Assembly: GCA_036702975.1 (NCBI GenBank)
Contig: DATNPX010000054.1
Span: 248,001 to 312,000, forward strand
Direction of reading: 5' to 3'
DNA: 64,000 bases
DNA from: DATNPX01 sp036702975
GTDB lineage: Bacteria > Cyanobacteriota > Vampirovibrionia > Obscuribacterales > Obscuribacteraceae
Shown one piece after another: positions 1 through 8,893 of this stretch. A program made the position numbers and the translations under genes. Under the pieces are notes generated by a model that ran no database searches, was not told where the DNA came from, and saw only the letters and a list, made by a program, of their open reading frames with translations. Every line of letters begins with the position of its first letter. Within the stretch, counting starts at the first letter, position 1.

Positions 1-33
1 CTTGGTCGCCGCTTTCGCCGCTTCATCCACCAT
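1..33 (-). CDS. Possible 5' end of a gene running off the left edge
   Basis: Reading leftwards from an ATG at 33-31, eleven codons (MVDEAAKAATK) stay open to the window edge. The gene would follow tmk on the same strand with a gap of about 40 bases, which fits an operon. No clear ribosome binding site precedes it and the fragment is too short to recognise, so this is only a plausible start. Confidence 0.3.
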   Translation of the reverse strand, partial: MVDEAAKAATK

Positions 34-74
34 ATGTAGTACCAGAAGAAATTGTCAGTTTAAAGATGCAATGT

Positions 75-761
75 TCAAGTCGCTGATTTCTCAAGCAGGC
101 CAGAGAGGTCGAAACATGGGCAAATTTTTGGAATGTTTTCGATGAACAGCTTGCGCAATTCCGCCTGCACGACGCTGAGCGGTTTGCTTGCGTCAAGCGT
201 TTTCCAGCGCTCGGGTTCTTGTTTGGTCAGATTGAGGTAGCCTTGACGCACCTTTAAATGAAACTCCAAAGCCTCGCGTTCCAACCGGTCATGTCCACCC
301 GGATGCAAGCGCGAGAGTCCGTCGCTACTTTCGATATCAAACAAGATCGTCATTTGTGGTCTGAGCCCGCCGGTCGAGATTTCATTCAACTCGCCAATCA
401 ACTTGAGGTCTAGGTTGCGTCCATAACCTTGATAAGCCACGGTCGAATCGATATATCGATCGCAAATAACCAGGGCCCCTGACTGCAATGCAGGCATAAT
501 CAACTCGCTAACGTGCTGAGCGCGGTCCGCCTGATATAGAAGTAGTTCGGTCGTGGGGTGCACGGGATTTTCGGGATTGAGTAAAATGCGGCGGATCTGG
601 CGCCCGAGTGGTGTGCCGCCAGGATCTCTCGTGACCACATGCTTGATTCCCAAAATCTCAAGCTGCTTGGACAATAGCTTTACTTGAGTTGTTTTACCCG
701 CTCCCTCGGGACCTTCCAGAGTGACAAAACAGCCGGGGAATGATGGTTGCGAGCTCGTCAT
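75..761 (-). CDS. tmk: Thymidylate kinase
   Basis: Phosphorylates dTMP to dTDP with ATP in the cytosol, a required step of dTTP synthesis. The 228-residue protein has the normal family length. It shows the P-loop GPEGAGKT at residues 17-24, the TRDPGGTPLG motif (44-53, matching the family's TREPGGT), and the DRY motif at 101-103 followed by Ser-Thr and the YQG segment that contact the thymidine nucleotide. The ATG at 761 follows AGGATAATCA, a reasonable SD. It is divergent from the aldehyde dehydrogenase; a further gene may follow it on the same strand at the left edge. The identification is secure. Confidence 0.96.
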   Translation of the reverse strand: MTSSQPSFPGCFVTLEGPEGAGKTTQVKLLSKQLEILGIKHVVTRDPGGTPLGRQIRRILLNPENPVHPTTELLLYQADRAQHVSELIMPALQSGALVICDRYIDSTVAYQGYGRNLDLKLIGELNEISTGGLRPQMTILFDIESSDGLSRLHPGGHDRLEREALEFHLKVRQGYLNLTKQEPERWKTLDASKPLSVVQAELRKLFIENIPKICPCFDLSGLLEKSAT

Positions 762-952
762 TGATTATCCTGTTGACTTGAACCTGGACAATTTTCGCAT
801 ATTCTGCCTGTTTGGCACCCACCATCTAGATGAAGTGCTATTATTGTGGCACTTGTAATGATTCGTATCTTTCGTTCTAGCAGCGGCACTCACTGCCGTT
901 CGTCTGGAACTTGTCGCAATTGATTAGTTTGACTTAGAGAGGTTCATTGGCT

Positions 953-2458
953 ATGGCTCAGACCATGATGGCACCGAGAGCAAAGGTTGACCGCAAATGG
1001 CATCAATTCATTGGTGGGCAGTTCAAAGAAGGCGCCTCCGAGCGTGCTTTGTTCAATCCGGCTACTGGCAAACAGCTTTGCAAAGTGGCTGAATCTGGAA
1101 AACAACATGTTGAGCAGGCTATTCTTGCGGCTCGCAAAGCGTTTGACGAAGGTCAGTGGCCGCGGATGGCTGCTGCTGAACGCGCAGCATTCCTCTTTAA
1201 ACTCGCCGACAAGATCGAGCAAAATGCTGAAGAACTGGCTGAGCTAGAAACAATGAATGGCGGCAAGCCGCTGCGCGAAACTAAGTACGATATGGCCGAT
1301 TCGGCTGCTTGTTTCCGCTACTACGCCGGTCTTGCAACAAAGCCGACAGGACAATCAATTGATGTGCCAGCCCCTTCTGTAACCACTGTGGTGCGTGAAC
1401 CGATAGGTGTTTGCGGGCAGATTATTCCCTGGAACTATCCGTTATTGATGGCCGCATGGAAGTTGGCTCCAGCACTCGCTGCGGGTAACACATGTGTGTT
1501 GAAGCCGAGTGAATATACTCCTTTGACGGCAATAAGATTAGGCGAAATCTTGCAAGAGTTAGATCTGCCGGAAGGGGTTGTAAATATCGTACTTGGCGGT
1601 GGTGCCAACGTCGGACAACCTATTGCCGAGAGCTTACTCGTTGACAAAGTTGCCTTCACAGGTAGTGTCAAGACAGGCAAAGTCATCGCACAAGCTGCTC
1701 TCACTAACTTGAAGAAAGTCACTCTTGAACTTGGTGGCAAGTCACCAATGGTGGTATTTGCTGATTCGGATGTGGACATGGCTGTAGACTATGCTCTATT
1801 TGCAATCTACTGCAACGCAGGTCAGGTGTGTTCAGCCGGTTCCCGCATGGTCATCGAAGAATCGATCTACCCGTCATTTTTGAAGAAGATGATCGAAAGA
1901 GCTGGTCAGATCAAAGTCGGACCCGGTCTCGATGATGACAGCGAAATGGGGCCGCTCGTCAGCGAACCTCAATTGCAGCGCGTTCTCGAATACATTGATA
2001 TTGGAAAGAAAGAAGGCGCGCGCTTAGAGATTGGTGGCGAAAGATTGAAGGGCGATAAATATGGCGAAGGCTATTTCGTCAGCCCGACAATTTTCAGCGA
2101 AGTGAAGCCTGACATGCGCATCGTCCAGGAAGAGATCTTTGGACCGGTTGTGGTCATGCAAAAGTTCACGACTGAAGAACAAGCATTGGAATTAGCGAAT
2201 GGAACTCAATTCGGTCTCGCCGGTGCTGTCTTCACTAACGATGTAACTCGCGCTCACCGTGTAGTCAAAGGACTTCGCGCCGGTATCACCTGGGTTAACG
2301 GCTACCACAGCACCTATAACGAGTGCCCGTGGGGTGGTTACAAACAAAGCGGATGGGGGCGAGAGCTCGGTACGTTTGGCTTAGAGGAATACACCGAAGT
2401 CAAACAAGTCAACATCAATCTTGACCCGCAGCCAGTTGGTTGGTTCCAAAAGCGCTAA
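953..2458 (+). CDS. NAD(P)-dependent aldehyde dehydrogenase
   Basis: Oxidises an aldehyde to the acid with NAD(P). About 501 residues, the usual length of the ALDH superfamily and closest in style to betaine/retinal-type enzymes. Key residues are present: Asn161 in PWNYP, the FTGS cofactor loop, general base Glu259 in LELGGKSP, and catalytic Cys293 in NAGQVCSAGSR; EEIFGPV and the C-terminal KQSGWGRELG segment follow. A TTG at 947 also opens the frame, but ATG 953 lies about 10 bases after GAGAGG, while the TTG is only 4 bases away, so I prefer the ATG. The gene stands alone and ends at a strong terminator. The substrate cannot be told from sequence. Confidence 0.93.
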   Translation: MAQTMMAPRAKVDRKWHQFIGGQFKEGASERALFNPATGKQLCKVAESGKQHVEQAILAARKAFDEGQWPRMAAAERAAFLFKLADKIEQNAEELAELETMNGGKPLRETKYDMADSAACFRYYAGLATKPTGQSIDVPAPSVTTVVREPIGVCGQIIPWNYPLLMAAWKLAPALAAGNTCVLKPSEYTPLTAIRLGEILQELDLPEGVVNIVLGGGANVGQPIAESLLVDKVAFTGSVKTGKVIAQAALTNLKKVTLELGGKSPMVVFADSDVDMAVDYALFAIYCNAGQVCSAGSRMVIEESIYPSFLKKMIERAGQIKVGPGLDDDSEMGPLVSEPQLQRVLEYIDIGKKEGARLEIGGERLKGDKYGEGYFVSPTIFSEVKPDMRIVQEEIFGPVVVMQKFTTEEQALELANGTQFGLAGAVFTNDVTRAHRVVKGLRAGITWVNGYHSTYNECPWGGYKQSGWGRELGTFGLEEYTEVKQVNINLDPQPVGWFQKR

Positions 2459-2516
2459 GCAAGTTTATTTCTTGCTTCGCTTGTTCGTGAATGCATCGAA
2501 AAGCGAATGAACATCA

Positions 2517-2560
2517 GCTCCGTTCAAGGTCTCAGTATCTTTGAACGGAGCTTCTTTTTT
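2517..2560 (+). terminator. Rho-independent terminator of the aldehyde dehydrogenase gene
   Basis: A perfect 11-bp stem, GCTCCGTTCAA (2517-2527) with TTGAACGGAGC (2541-2551), has a 13-base loop and is followed by TTCTTTTTT. The T-tract is only on the + side, so it serves the upstream + strand gene. Confidence 0.9.
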
Positions 2561-2604
2561 GTACTGCCTGCCCATCTTGAAATAGCAATAGAACCGCAGA
2601 CGCC

Positions 2605-3084
2605 TTAAATATTCGCGTTTTCATTCGTGATTCCGGGAGTGTCTGCGACGTCGTCGGCCGCACGCCAGAGCGACAAAGTATACAGATCGAGATCGCTATA
2701 TATCAAAAACTGGTTGAGGACTTCTTTATCGTTGAGTGTGATGCGTGAATCTGACCCGGGTTCTTCATCGACCATATTGGCTATTGTGTCGAAGTATTTC
2801 TGCAACAGCCTGATCAGCGTAAAGTCTTCTTCGCTAAATCCCCATGGTGCAAGAAGTGCTTGAGCCAGTTCATCCCGAGTGATACCGTCGTTGTTTGGAT
2901 CTAACTTTTCGAAGTTTTTGTCTAATAGCTTGGCTAGTCGTGCGCCTCTCAAAGTTCTCTGGCTTTCAGCTTCATTCAACTGTTTGTGCAAAGGCGACGA
3001 TTTGTCGTACTTCGCTTTGTCCATGATCTCATCGAATGCTGCTTTCGCGGCTTTTTGCCGAGTATCGTTATTAAAGATAGTCAT
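2605..3084 (-). CDS. Small EF-hand-like protein
   Basis: A 159-residue soluble, acidic protein of unknown function with no signal peptide. Residues 62-71 (DPNNDGITRDE) resemble a calcium-binding EF-hand loop, but there is one residue fewer than usual between the glycine and the final acidic residue. Then come YFDTIANM (97-104) and SRITLNDKEV (113-122). The same order, an ITRxDL loop followed about 25-30 residues later by FDxIAN and a second acidic loop, recurs in the calpain-like protease at 54.6-56.4 kb, so the two proteins share a domain. The gene stands alone between two + strand genes. Calcium binding is inferred. Confidence 0.75.
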   Translation of the reverse strand: MTIFNNDTRQKAAKAAFDEIMDKAKYDKSSPLHKQLNEAESQRTLRGARLAKLLDKNFEKLDPNNDGITRDELAQALLAPWGFSEEDFTLIRLLQKYFDTIANMVDEEPGSDSRITLNDKEVLNQFLIYSDLDLYTLSLWRAADDVADTPGITNENANI

Positions 3085-3277
3085 TGCTTGTCAACGCCAA
3101 TTGCTAACTGCTCAGATGAAAGTGTCACCGTGACCGGTTAATCATAGCTGCCATGCTATCGTTTAGCAATTTTTAGTGGAACTTGGTTTTGACGCCAGGT
3201 TCGCGCACATCGAACGGGGTTATTATGGCAATCGCCTTGGCTGTCCCTGCAATCCAATGTCCCTGCAATCCAAAAAG

Positions 3278-4432
3278 ATGAAAGCTGGATTGAAATCGCG
3301 CAGTTCATTCAAATCGTTTAAGTCGCTCGATTCTCGAAGTGGCTCTGGGCATGGAATGTCCCGTTTTGTTAGCGCCGCCCTTTTTTTTGCACTTTCTACG
3401 CTGAACGCGGCGTTCTCTCAGGGAGGACCTGCTGACGAAACTTTCTCCACCTCCAGCGCAGGTTCGAGCAGCGCGTTGAAGAGCGGTTTGCTGCCTCCTC
3501 ATGCAAGAACCGCCAGTGTTTTGCCCAATTCTTCTATTGATGTGGATGGCAAAGTTAAAATCAAACCAGCCGCGGAGCTGCACGTGAAGGATATCCAAAT
3601 TCAAGGAAATCAAACTATCCCTTCTGCAGAAATCATGCGTGTGCTGAAAACACAAAAAGGCGACATCTTTTTTCGCGAGCAATTGGTTGAAGACCTAAAA
3701 GCCATCAATAAACTTGGATGGTTTGACGACTCTGGTTGTCACATCGACCCGCAGCTTATAGACGGCAATATTGTTATAAAGGTCATAGTGCAAGAAAACC
3801 CAACTGTTAAACGTGTCGTTTTCAAAGGCAACAAAGACGCCGGCGACAACGAACTGTTGCCCATGTTCGCCGATCAAATCGGTAAACCTCAGAACGTTGA
3901 GATTATTGGCAAAGCGGTCGAGAAAATTGAACAATATTTCCGAGATCGTGGCTACGTGCTTGCTCGAGTAGCCGATTTGACTGACGGTGACAATGGCACT
4001 TTCACCGTTGTCGTCGATGAAGGCGTGATTGGTGAAGTAGAGATCGTAGCTGGTCAAACTTTAAAGGGTTATCTGCAGAAGCATATAAAGATAAAACCGG
4101 GACAGATCTACAACGACCGAACCCTTTCCAACGATATAAAAGGCATGAAGGGAGATGGATTCTTTCAGCTCCTACGGCGAAGTCTGTCGGTTTCTGGCAG
4201 CGATCCGTCACGATACAAGCTCAGAGTAGAGGAAGTTTATGACGACGCCCCGCCTGTAGTGGCAAGGAGTCATGCAAAGCCAGTCTTTACTGCCACCGGT
4301 GCCTTCGCTCCAGCTGTTGACACCAAGTCACATTCCTTTTTCAAAGAAGATGCGAGCGCTGGCAATCCGTTGTTAGAGTTGTTAGATAGGTTGAAGCGAC
4401 AGCGCCCGTCGGGCACCGGGTCGAATAACTAG
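3278..4432 (+). CDS. POTRA-only BamA paralogue lacking the beta-barrel
   Basis: Encodes three POTRA-type domains that align along their length with those of the BamA gene just downstream: HVKDIQIQGN, EDLKAINKLGWFDD, VQENPTVKRVVFKGNK, RGYVLARVADL and the KIKPGQIYNDRTLSNDIK segment each have a close BamA counterpart. The protein stops soon after the third POTRA, where BamA continues into a barrel, and ends in a proline-rich, probably disordered tail. The start is uncertain: the frame opens at GTG 3176; ATG 3278 and ATG 3356 are also possible. The last begins MSRFVSAALFFALSTLNAAF, a good signal peptide, so export to the periplasm is likely. Its role (BAM accessory or POTRA-mediated chaperone) is inferred. 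Confidence 0.85.
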   Translation: MKAGLKSRSSFKSFKSLDSRSGSGHGMSRFVSAALFFALSTLNAAFSQGGPADETFSTSSAGSSSALKSGLLPPHARTASVLPNSSIDVDGKVKIKPAAELHVKDIQIQGNQTIPSAEIMRVLKTQKGDIFFREQLVEDLKAINKLGWFDDSGCHIDPQLIDGNIVIKVIVQENPTVKRVVFKGNKDAGDNELLPMFADQIGKPQNVEIIGKAVEKIEQYFRDRGYVLARVADLTDGDNGTFTVVVDEGVIGEVEIVAGQTLKGYLQKHIKIKPGQIYNDRTLSNDIKGMKGDGFFQLLRRSLSVSGSDPSRYKLRVEEVYDDAPPVVARSHAKPVFTATGAFAPAVDTKSHSFFKEDASAGNPLLELLDRLKRQRPSGTGSNN

Positions 4433-4843
4433 AGTTGCGCTGAAATTTGGAGTTTAGAAATTCGCTGAGATATCTCACCAGCGCAAAACACCATCTGTGA
4501 TGACAGCCAAATCCGAAGTCTCCAGATTCGCATAAATTGGAATTAGCCAGAATTTATATCGATTAGTTGTATGAAACAGAAGTTAGGCGATAGCCCTCCT
4601 GTTGAAGTTGCTGGTTTCCAAGCGTATCAAGATGTATATAAGTTGAGTATGAATGCGATATGCGCGCGCTTTCTAGTTTCCCCTGCCACTACACAGAACC
4701 TACACACTCCCGGGATATAAACGTAGATGCCTGGAAGCTGCGGATTGTAAATAGGGATTGTTTTCATCTTGGCAATTCCGCCCACATGCTAGAATGGGCT
4801 TCCGCCTTACCAACTAGACCACACCACTAGAAGTAGACGCGAT
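4433..4843. other. Intergenic region upstream of bamA
   Basis: 411 bases without a convincing gene. It holds a weak promoter candidate (4602-4630) and, at 4804-4826 read on the minus strand, a stretch resembling the 5' part of a tRNA with no matching 3' half. I see no clear terminator after the preceding gene and no recognisable riboswitch. Confidence 0.6.
4602..4630 (+). promoter_or_regulatory. Possible promoter for bamA
   Basis: TTGAAG and TATCAA are separated by exactly 17 bases. Each matches the sigma-70 consensus only partly. The implied leader to the bamA start would be about 200 bases. Confidence 0.25.
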
Positions 4844-7012
4844 TTGATTCTCAAACAAACGAAACTCAATAAGCTTGTTGCCGGCGCGGCCCTAGCTGTG
4901 TTGTTGGCACAGTCGGTGGGAGTAAGCGCTTACGCTGCTGACACTATAGCTAGTGCACAGTTCAGCGTTCCCTTTGGTGGTAATGCGAAACATAGTGATG
5001 ATGCGTCAAAGAAGCAGAATGAGGGTGCACCGTCTGCGCCACTAAATGCAGAGGTTTCCGAATCTGAGTCTGAAGGTGGTGGCAATGCCAAGGCTAGCGC
5101 TGCATCTTCGAAAGATTCTGCCGGTAACAAAGATGACAAATCTGATTCTGCACAGCAATCACAGCAAAAAGAGATAAATCCATCAGACCTTACAGTTGAT
5201 GACGTCAAAATCGAAGGCAATCGCCTGGTCGAAACCGACGATATCATGAAGGTCGTGAAAACAAAGCCTGGTGATAAGTACGACCGAGACCAAGTCGTGC
5301 AGGATCTCAAAGCAATTAACGGGCTCGGCTATTTCGACGACAGGAGTTTGCGCGTCGATCCCCAACTCACCAATAATGGTGTGTTACTGAAAATAAGGGT
5401 GCAAGAAAATGCGCCCGTGAGCCAGTTTTCATTCCAAGGCAACAAGGTGCTTAGCACCGAAGAGATCCATAAGATCTTTGCGGATCAGCTGGAAAAACCG
5501 CAAAATCTTAACCAGTTGACTGCAGCGATCGACAAAGTGGAAGCTGCCTATCATGACAAAGGCTTCGTGCTCGCGCGTGTCACTGATGTCAAAGACGACC
5601 CGGACGGCAGTATCGCTTTGACAATCAACGAAGGTGTTATTGACGATATTCAAGTAACCGGAAATCGAAAGACCAAAGACTTCATCGTCAAACATCAGAT
5701 CAAAATCAAACCGGGTGAAGTCTATAACGAAAAGAACCTAACCAACGATCTGCGAAAACTCTACGCGAATGGTTATTTCCAAGATATTCGACGCAGTCTC
5801 GCGCCTTCTGCCAAAGACAAGGACAAATATGTCCTGAAAGTGGAAGTTGACGAAAAGCGCACCGGATCGGTTAGTGCCGGCGGTGGTATCGACTCGGTTT
5901 ATGGACCTTTCGGAACCTTGGGCTTCTCCGATGGGAACTTCCGTGGACGTGGGCAGGTTCTCTCTTTCCAGGGGCAAACTGGTGCTGGGATGTTCGGCAA
6001 TGTAACCAATTCGCTGAACAATTCCGGCAGCAATTTCGTGTCCAATCAGCGCACATGGCAGATGCAAGCTGACTGGATTGAACCAAATTTGAAGGGAACG
6101 GATACGTCCATGGGCGTGAGCCTTTTCGGGCGCAATATGAACAGTTTCTTGATCGATCAGTCTCAACAACAGACGATCGGTGCGAGCGTGAATTTCTCGA
6201 AACCCCTATCAAAGATCCTTTCGGCCAATCTAGGATTCTCTGCTGAAGACACTATCCTAAAGAACGTCGCCGACTATATATCCACCGGTGAGTTGGTTAA
6301 TCAGATGGCGACGAGGGCCATTCAGCAGGGCTACGTAAGCTCTGCCAATCCACTGGCCGCGCAAAATTTTGCAAACAATGTTCGCAACAATATGATGAAA
6401 GGCGGGTTATACGTCAGCGTCAATCCATCGCTTGTTGTTGATACTCGTGACGACAAAATGAGTCCTACGCGCGGCATGCTCGCTCGCGTGACTGCCTCTC
6501 CATCAGTTGGTACGGGCGGCGCCTTCATTAAGGCCGGTTTCAGCGTAAGCAAATACATCCCGGTCACAAAAGAGACTGTTTTTGCCACCAACTTCCAAGC
6601 TGGAACGTCTATGGGCAACGTTCCTGGTTTTGCTCAGTACAGCTTAGGCGGCTTTAATGGAATCAGAGGTTATCGCCAATTTAGTGATCTAGGTTTGGGT
6701 TCTAACATGCTCATGGCAAGAGCCGAATTGAGACACAGTTTGCCAATACCGAAAACTGACAATAAGCTCGTCAACTCCCTGCACAAACGCATCAAACTCG
6801 CGCTCTTCGCCGATGCAGGACAAGTCAGCGGCTCTAACACTTACAACAATTTGTTGGCAAGAAACAACTCCGCGGGATCAGTTGGTCTTAGTTTGCGCAT
6901 GAATTTACCGATGGTTGGCAACATCCGTGTAGATTACGGATATCCTCTCTTGAGCACCTTGCTTGGATCACGCACTCCGCGACTCACTTTCGGATTTGGA
7001 GACAAGTTTTAA
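4844..7012 (+). CDS. bamA: Outer membrane protein assembly factor BamA
   Basis: Inserts beta-barrel proteins into the outer membrane. The 722-residue protein has a signal peptide (residues 1-32, ending AYAA), an acidic, serine-rich linker to about 110, three POTRA domains (about 115-345), and a C-terminal Omp85 barrel from about 348 to the end. The barrel contains a GIRGYRQF motif, close to the VRGY/F motif conserved in this superfamily, and ends in phenylalanine (TFGFGDKF), as expected of an outer membrane beta-signal. Three POTRAs rather than the five of proteobacteria fits cyanobacterial relatives. The start is TTG at 4844; no ATG fits the signal peptide, and the SD is weak. It heads a series with skp, lpxD and lpxC. 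Confidence 0.95.
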   Translation: MILKQTKLNKLVAGAALAVLLAQSVGVSAYAADTIASAQFSVPFGGNAKHSDDASKKQNEGAPSAPLNAEVSESESEGGGNAKASAASSKDSAGNKDDKSDSAQQSQQKEINPSDLTVDDVKIEGNRLVETDDIMKVVKTKPGDKYDRDQVVQDLKAINGLGYFDDRSLRVDPQLTNNGVLLKIRVQENAPVSQFSFQGNKVLSTEEIHKIFADQLEKPQNLNQLTAAIDKVEAAYHDKGFVLARVTDVKDDPDGSIALTINEGVIDDIQVTGNRKTKDFIVKHQIKIKPGEVYNEKNLTNDLRKLYANGYFQDIRRSLAPSAKDKDKYVLKVEVDEKRTGSVSAGGGIDSVYGPFGTLGFSDGNFRGRGQVLSFQGQTGAGMFGNVTNSLNNSGSNFVSNQRTWQMQADWIEPNLKGTDTSMGVSLFGRNMNSFLIDQSQQQTIGASVNFSKPLSKILSANLGFSAEDTILKNVADYISTGELVNQMATRAIQQGYVSSANPLAAQNFANNVRNNMMKGGLYVSVNPSLVVDTRDDKMSPTRGMLARVTASPSVGTGGAFIKAGFSVSKYIPVTKETVFATNFQAGTSMGNVPGFAQYSLGGFNGIRGYRQFSDLGLGSNMLMARAELRHSLPIPKTDNKLVNSLHKRIKLALFADAGQVSGSNTYNNLLARNNSAGSVGLSLRMNLPMVGNIRVDYGYPLLSTLLGSRTPRLTFGFGDKF

Positions 7013-7105
7013 TAACAGGACTGCCGATTGTGCCTTGCAACCGGCTTGAATGTTGTACACTGAGCAGTTGGCAAGATTGTTTGTTACTAAGCTTTGGAGG
7101 AGAGG

Positions 7106-7606
7106 ATGCTTTACTCTCGGAATGTTGCGTTATTGGTGAGTGCGTTGGCTGCGGTTGGCATGGCATCGAATGCGATGGCACAAACTGCGCCAAAGACGAT
7201 TGGTTTGGTTGACCGCGATAAGGTCGTGACCAGCTATCCGAGGGCTCAAACTGCTGTCGAAGATATTCGCAAAGCAGAAGAGCACTTCCACACACTTATC
7301 GAAAGCAGCAATAAGCAATACGAAGATGCAAAGAGTGCTAAGAAGCCGGCTGCCGACTTGGAAAGCTTGCAGAAGCGTTTGCAATCGTCAATCGACAGCG
7401 AGCAAAAGAGTCTGGAATCAAAAGCCAAATCCTTAGAAAGCCAGTTGGAAAAAGATATCAACGGCGCGATCGAAGCTGAAGCCGCTGCGAGAAAAGTTGA
7501 TCTCGTGCTGCTCAAGCCAGCGGTCCTCGTCGGTGGTGTTGATATCACTGATGGCGTAATGGCTCGGCTGAAGGGCTCTGCACCAGCTAAGACCGTCACG
7601 AAATAG
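7106..7606 (+). CDS. Skp/OmpH family periplasmic chaperone
   Basis: Periplasmic chaperone that holds unfolded outer membrane proteins for BamA. The protein has a signal peptide ending in AMAQ, the short IGLVDRDKVV strand typical of OmpH proteins, a long charged coiled coil (about residues 45-125) forming the tentacle, and a closing strand with VLLKPAVLVGGVDITD. ATG 7106 is the proper start because GGAGG (7096-7100) lies 5 bases upstream; the longer frame from TTG 7094 would include the SD itself. It lies between bamA and lpxD, as in many Gram-negative genomes. Confidence 0.92.
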   Translation: MLYSRNVALLVSALAAVGMASNAMAQTAPKTIGLVDRDKVVTSYPRAQTAVEDIRKAEEHFHTLIESSNKQYEDAKSAKKPAADLESLQKRLQSSIDSEQKSLESKAKSLESQLEKDINGAIEAEAAARKVDLVLLKPAVLVGGVDITDGVMARLKGSAPAKTVTK

Positions 7607-7746
7607 TTGGTACGCAACACCAGCGGTTGCAGCGTAGAACGCAAAAGCAAAACTCGCGGTGGCAAAAGAAGAGACATCGAATGCAGCGTCTCGCGCGCTG
7701 CTTTCGCGTGGGTAGGTAATTTGAAAAGCGCAGGAGATGTGATGGT

Positions 7747-8874
7747 ATGAGACTTCCGATGGAGATGACGCTCGGTCAGGTGGCTCAAATTATTGGTGGC
7801 AGAGTCAAAGGACCGGCAGACCTTAAGGTTTCCTCGGTGGCACCATCACCTCTTTCGGCTACTCCGAACGACTTGGCGTTCATCTTCGAAAAGGAGCTAT
7901 TGAAGCGACTTGATGATTGCAAGGCTGCTGCAGTAATTGTGCCTGAAGGGGTGGAAGCTGACCGTCCTCTGATTTTGGTCGAACGTCCTACCTTAGCTAT
8001 TCAGCGCATGCTCAGTGCAGCGCCCAACAAAAGACATTTTCCACCCAAGGGAGTGCATCCGACTGCGATTATTGATCCTAGTGCGGAACTGGGGGCTGAT
8101 GTCGCCGTTGGTCCTTACGTCGTAATTGGACCTAACACAAAGATTGGCGCCCGCACGATTATCATGGCGAGCACCATTATTGGTGGAGATGTGAAGATAG
8201 GCGATGACTGTTTATTGCATCCGGCATGCCTCATTGCAGACGGTATCATCATTGGCAATCGTGTCATCTGCCAGCAGGGTGCGAACATCGGTCCTGATGG
8301 CTTCGGCTATGTTACCGAACGTCCATCGAATATGGAGTTGAAGATTGCTGGTAAAACGGATGGTTTTTCGGATGAGCCGAATCCGTTACTCAAGATTCCT
8401 CAATTAGGCACAGTGATCATTGAAGATGATTGTGAAATCGGTTCTTGCGCCACAATCGACCGTGGAACCTTAGGTGCCACACATATCCGTGCTGGTAGCA
8501 AAATCGACAATCTGGTAATGGTTGCGCATAATTGCCAGATCGGCCGCGAAGTCATCATCGTCGGTCAAGCGGCAATTGGTGGCTCCACAAAAATTGGCGA
8601 CAGAGCAGTCGTTGCCGGTAACGCTGGTATCAAAGACCATGCGGACATCGGCAAGGATGCAATCGTCTCCGCCATGGCTGGTGTCATGAAGGATATTCCA
8701 GCCCACGACGTGCAAGTTGGCGTGCCGGCAATACCAATGCGTGAATTCTTCACGCAGGTAGCTCATATCAAGCGCTTGCCAAAAATGACTTCAGATATGC
8801 GAGCACTGCAAAAACGTGTCACTGAACTAGAGAAGATGCTTCTGGAAAAATCGCTTGGCGAAGCTAAGAAGTAA
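7747..8874 (+). CDS. lpxD: UDP-3-O-acyl-glucosamine N-acyltransferase LpxD
   Basis: Adds the N-linked acyl chain to UDP-3-O-acylglucosamine in lipid A synthesis. The 375-residue protein has an N-terminal uridine-binding domain (1-100), a left-handed hexapeptide-repeat helix from about 104 to 320, and a helical tail with a coiled segment. Catalytic His261 lies in MVAHNCQIG, and the NIGPDGFGY motif is at 180-188. AGGAG at 7732-7736 precedes ATG 7747. The end overlaps the longest frame of lpxC, but the preferred lpxC start is 19 bases beyond the lpxD stop. The enzyme shows that the organism makes lipid A. Confidence 0.96.
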   Translation: MRLPMEMTLGQVAQIIGGRVKGPADLKVSSVAPSPLSATPNDLAFIFEKELLKRLDDCKAAAVIVPEGVEADRPLILVERPTLAIQRMLSAAPNKRHFPPKGVHPTAIIDPSAELGADVAVGPYVVIGPNTKIGARTIIMASTIIGGDVKIGDDCLLHPACLIADGIIIGNRVICQQGANIGPDGFGYVTERPSNMELKIAGKTDGFSDEPNPLLKIPQLGTVIIEDDCEIGSCATIDRGTLGATHIRAGSKIDNLVMVAHNCQIGREVIIVGQAAIGGSTKIGDRAVVAGNAGIKDHADIGKDAIVSAMAGVMKDIPAHDVQVGVPAIPMREFFTQVAHIKRLPKMTSDMRALQKRVTELEKMLLEKSLGEAKK

Positions 8875-8893
8875 TGGTGCGAGGAAATCAGCA

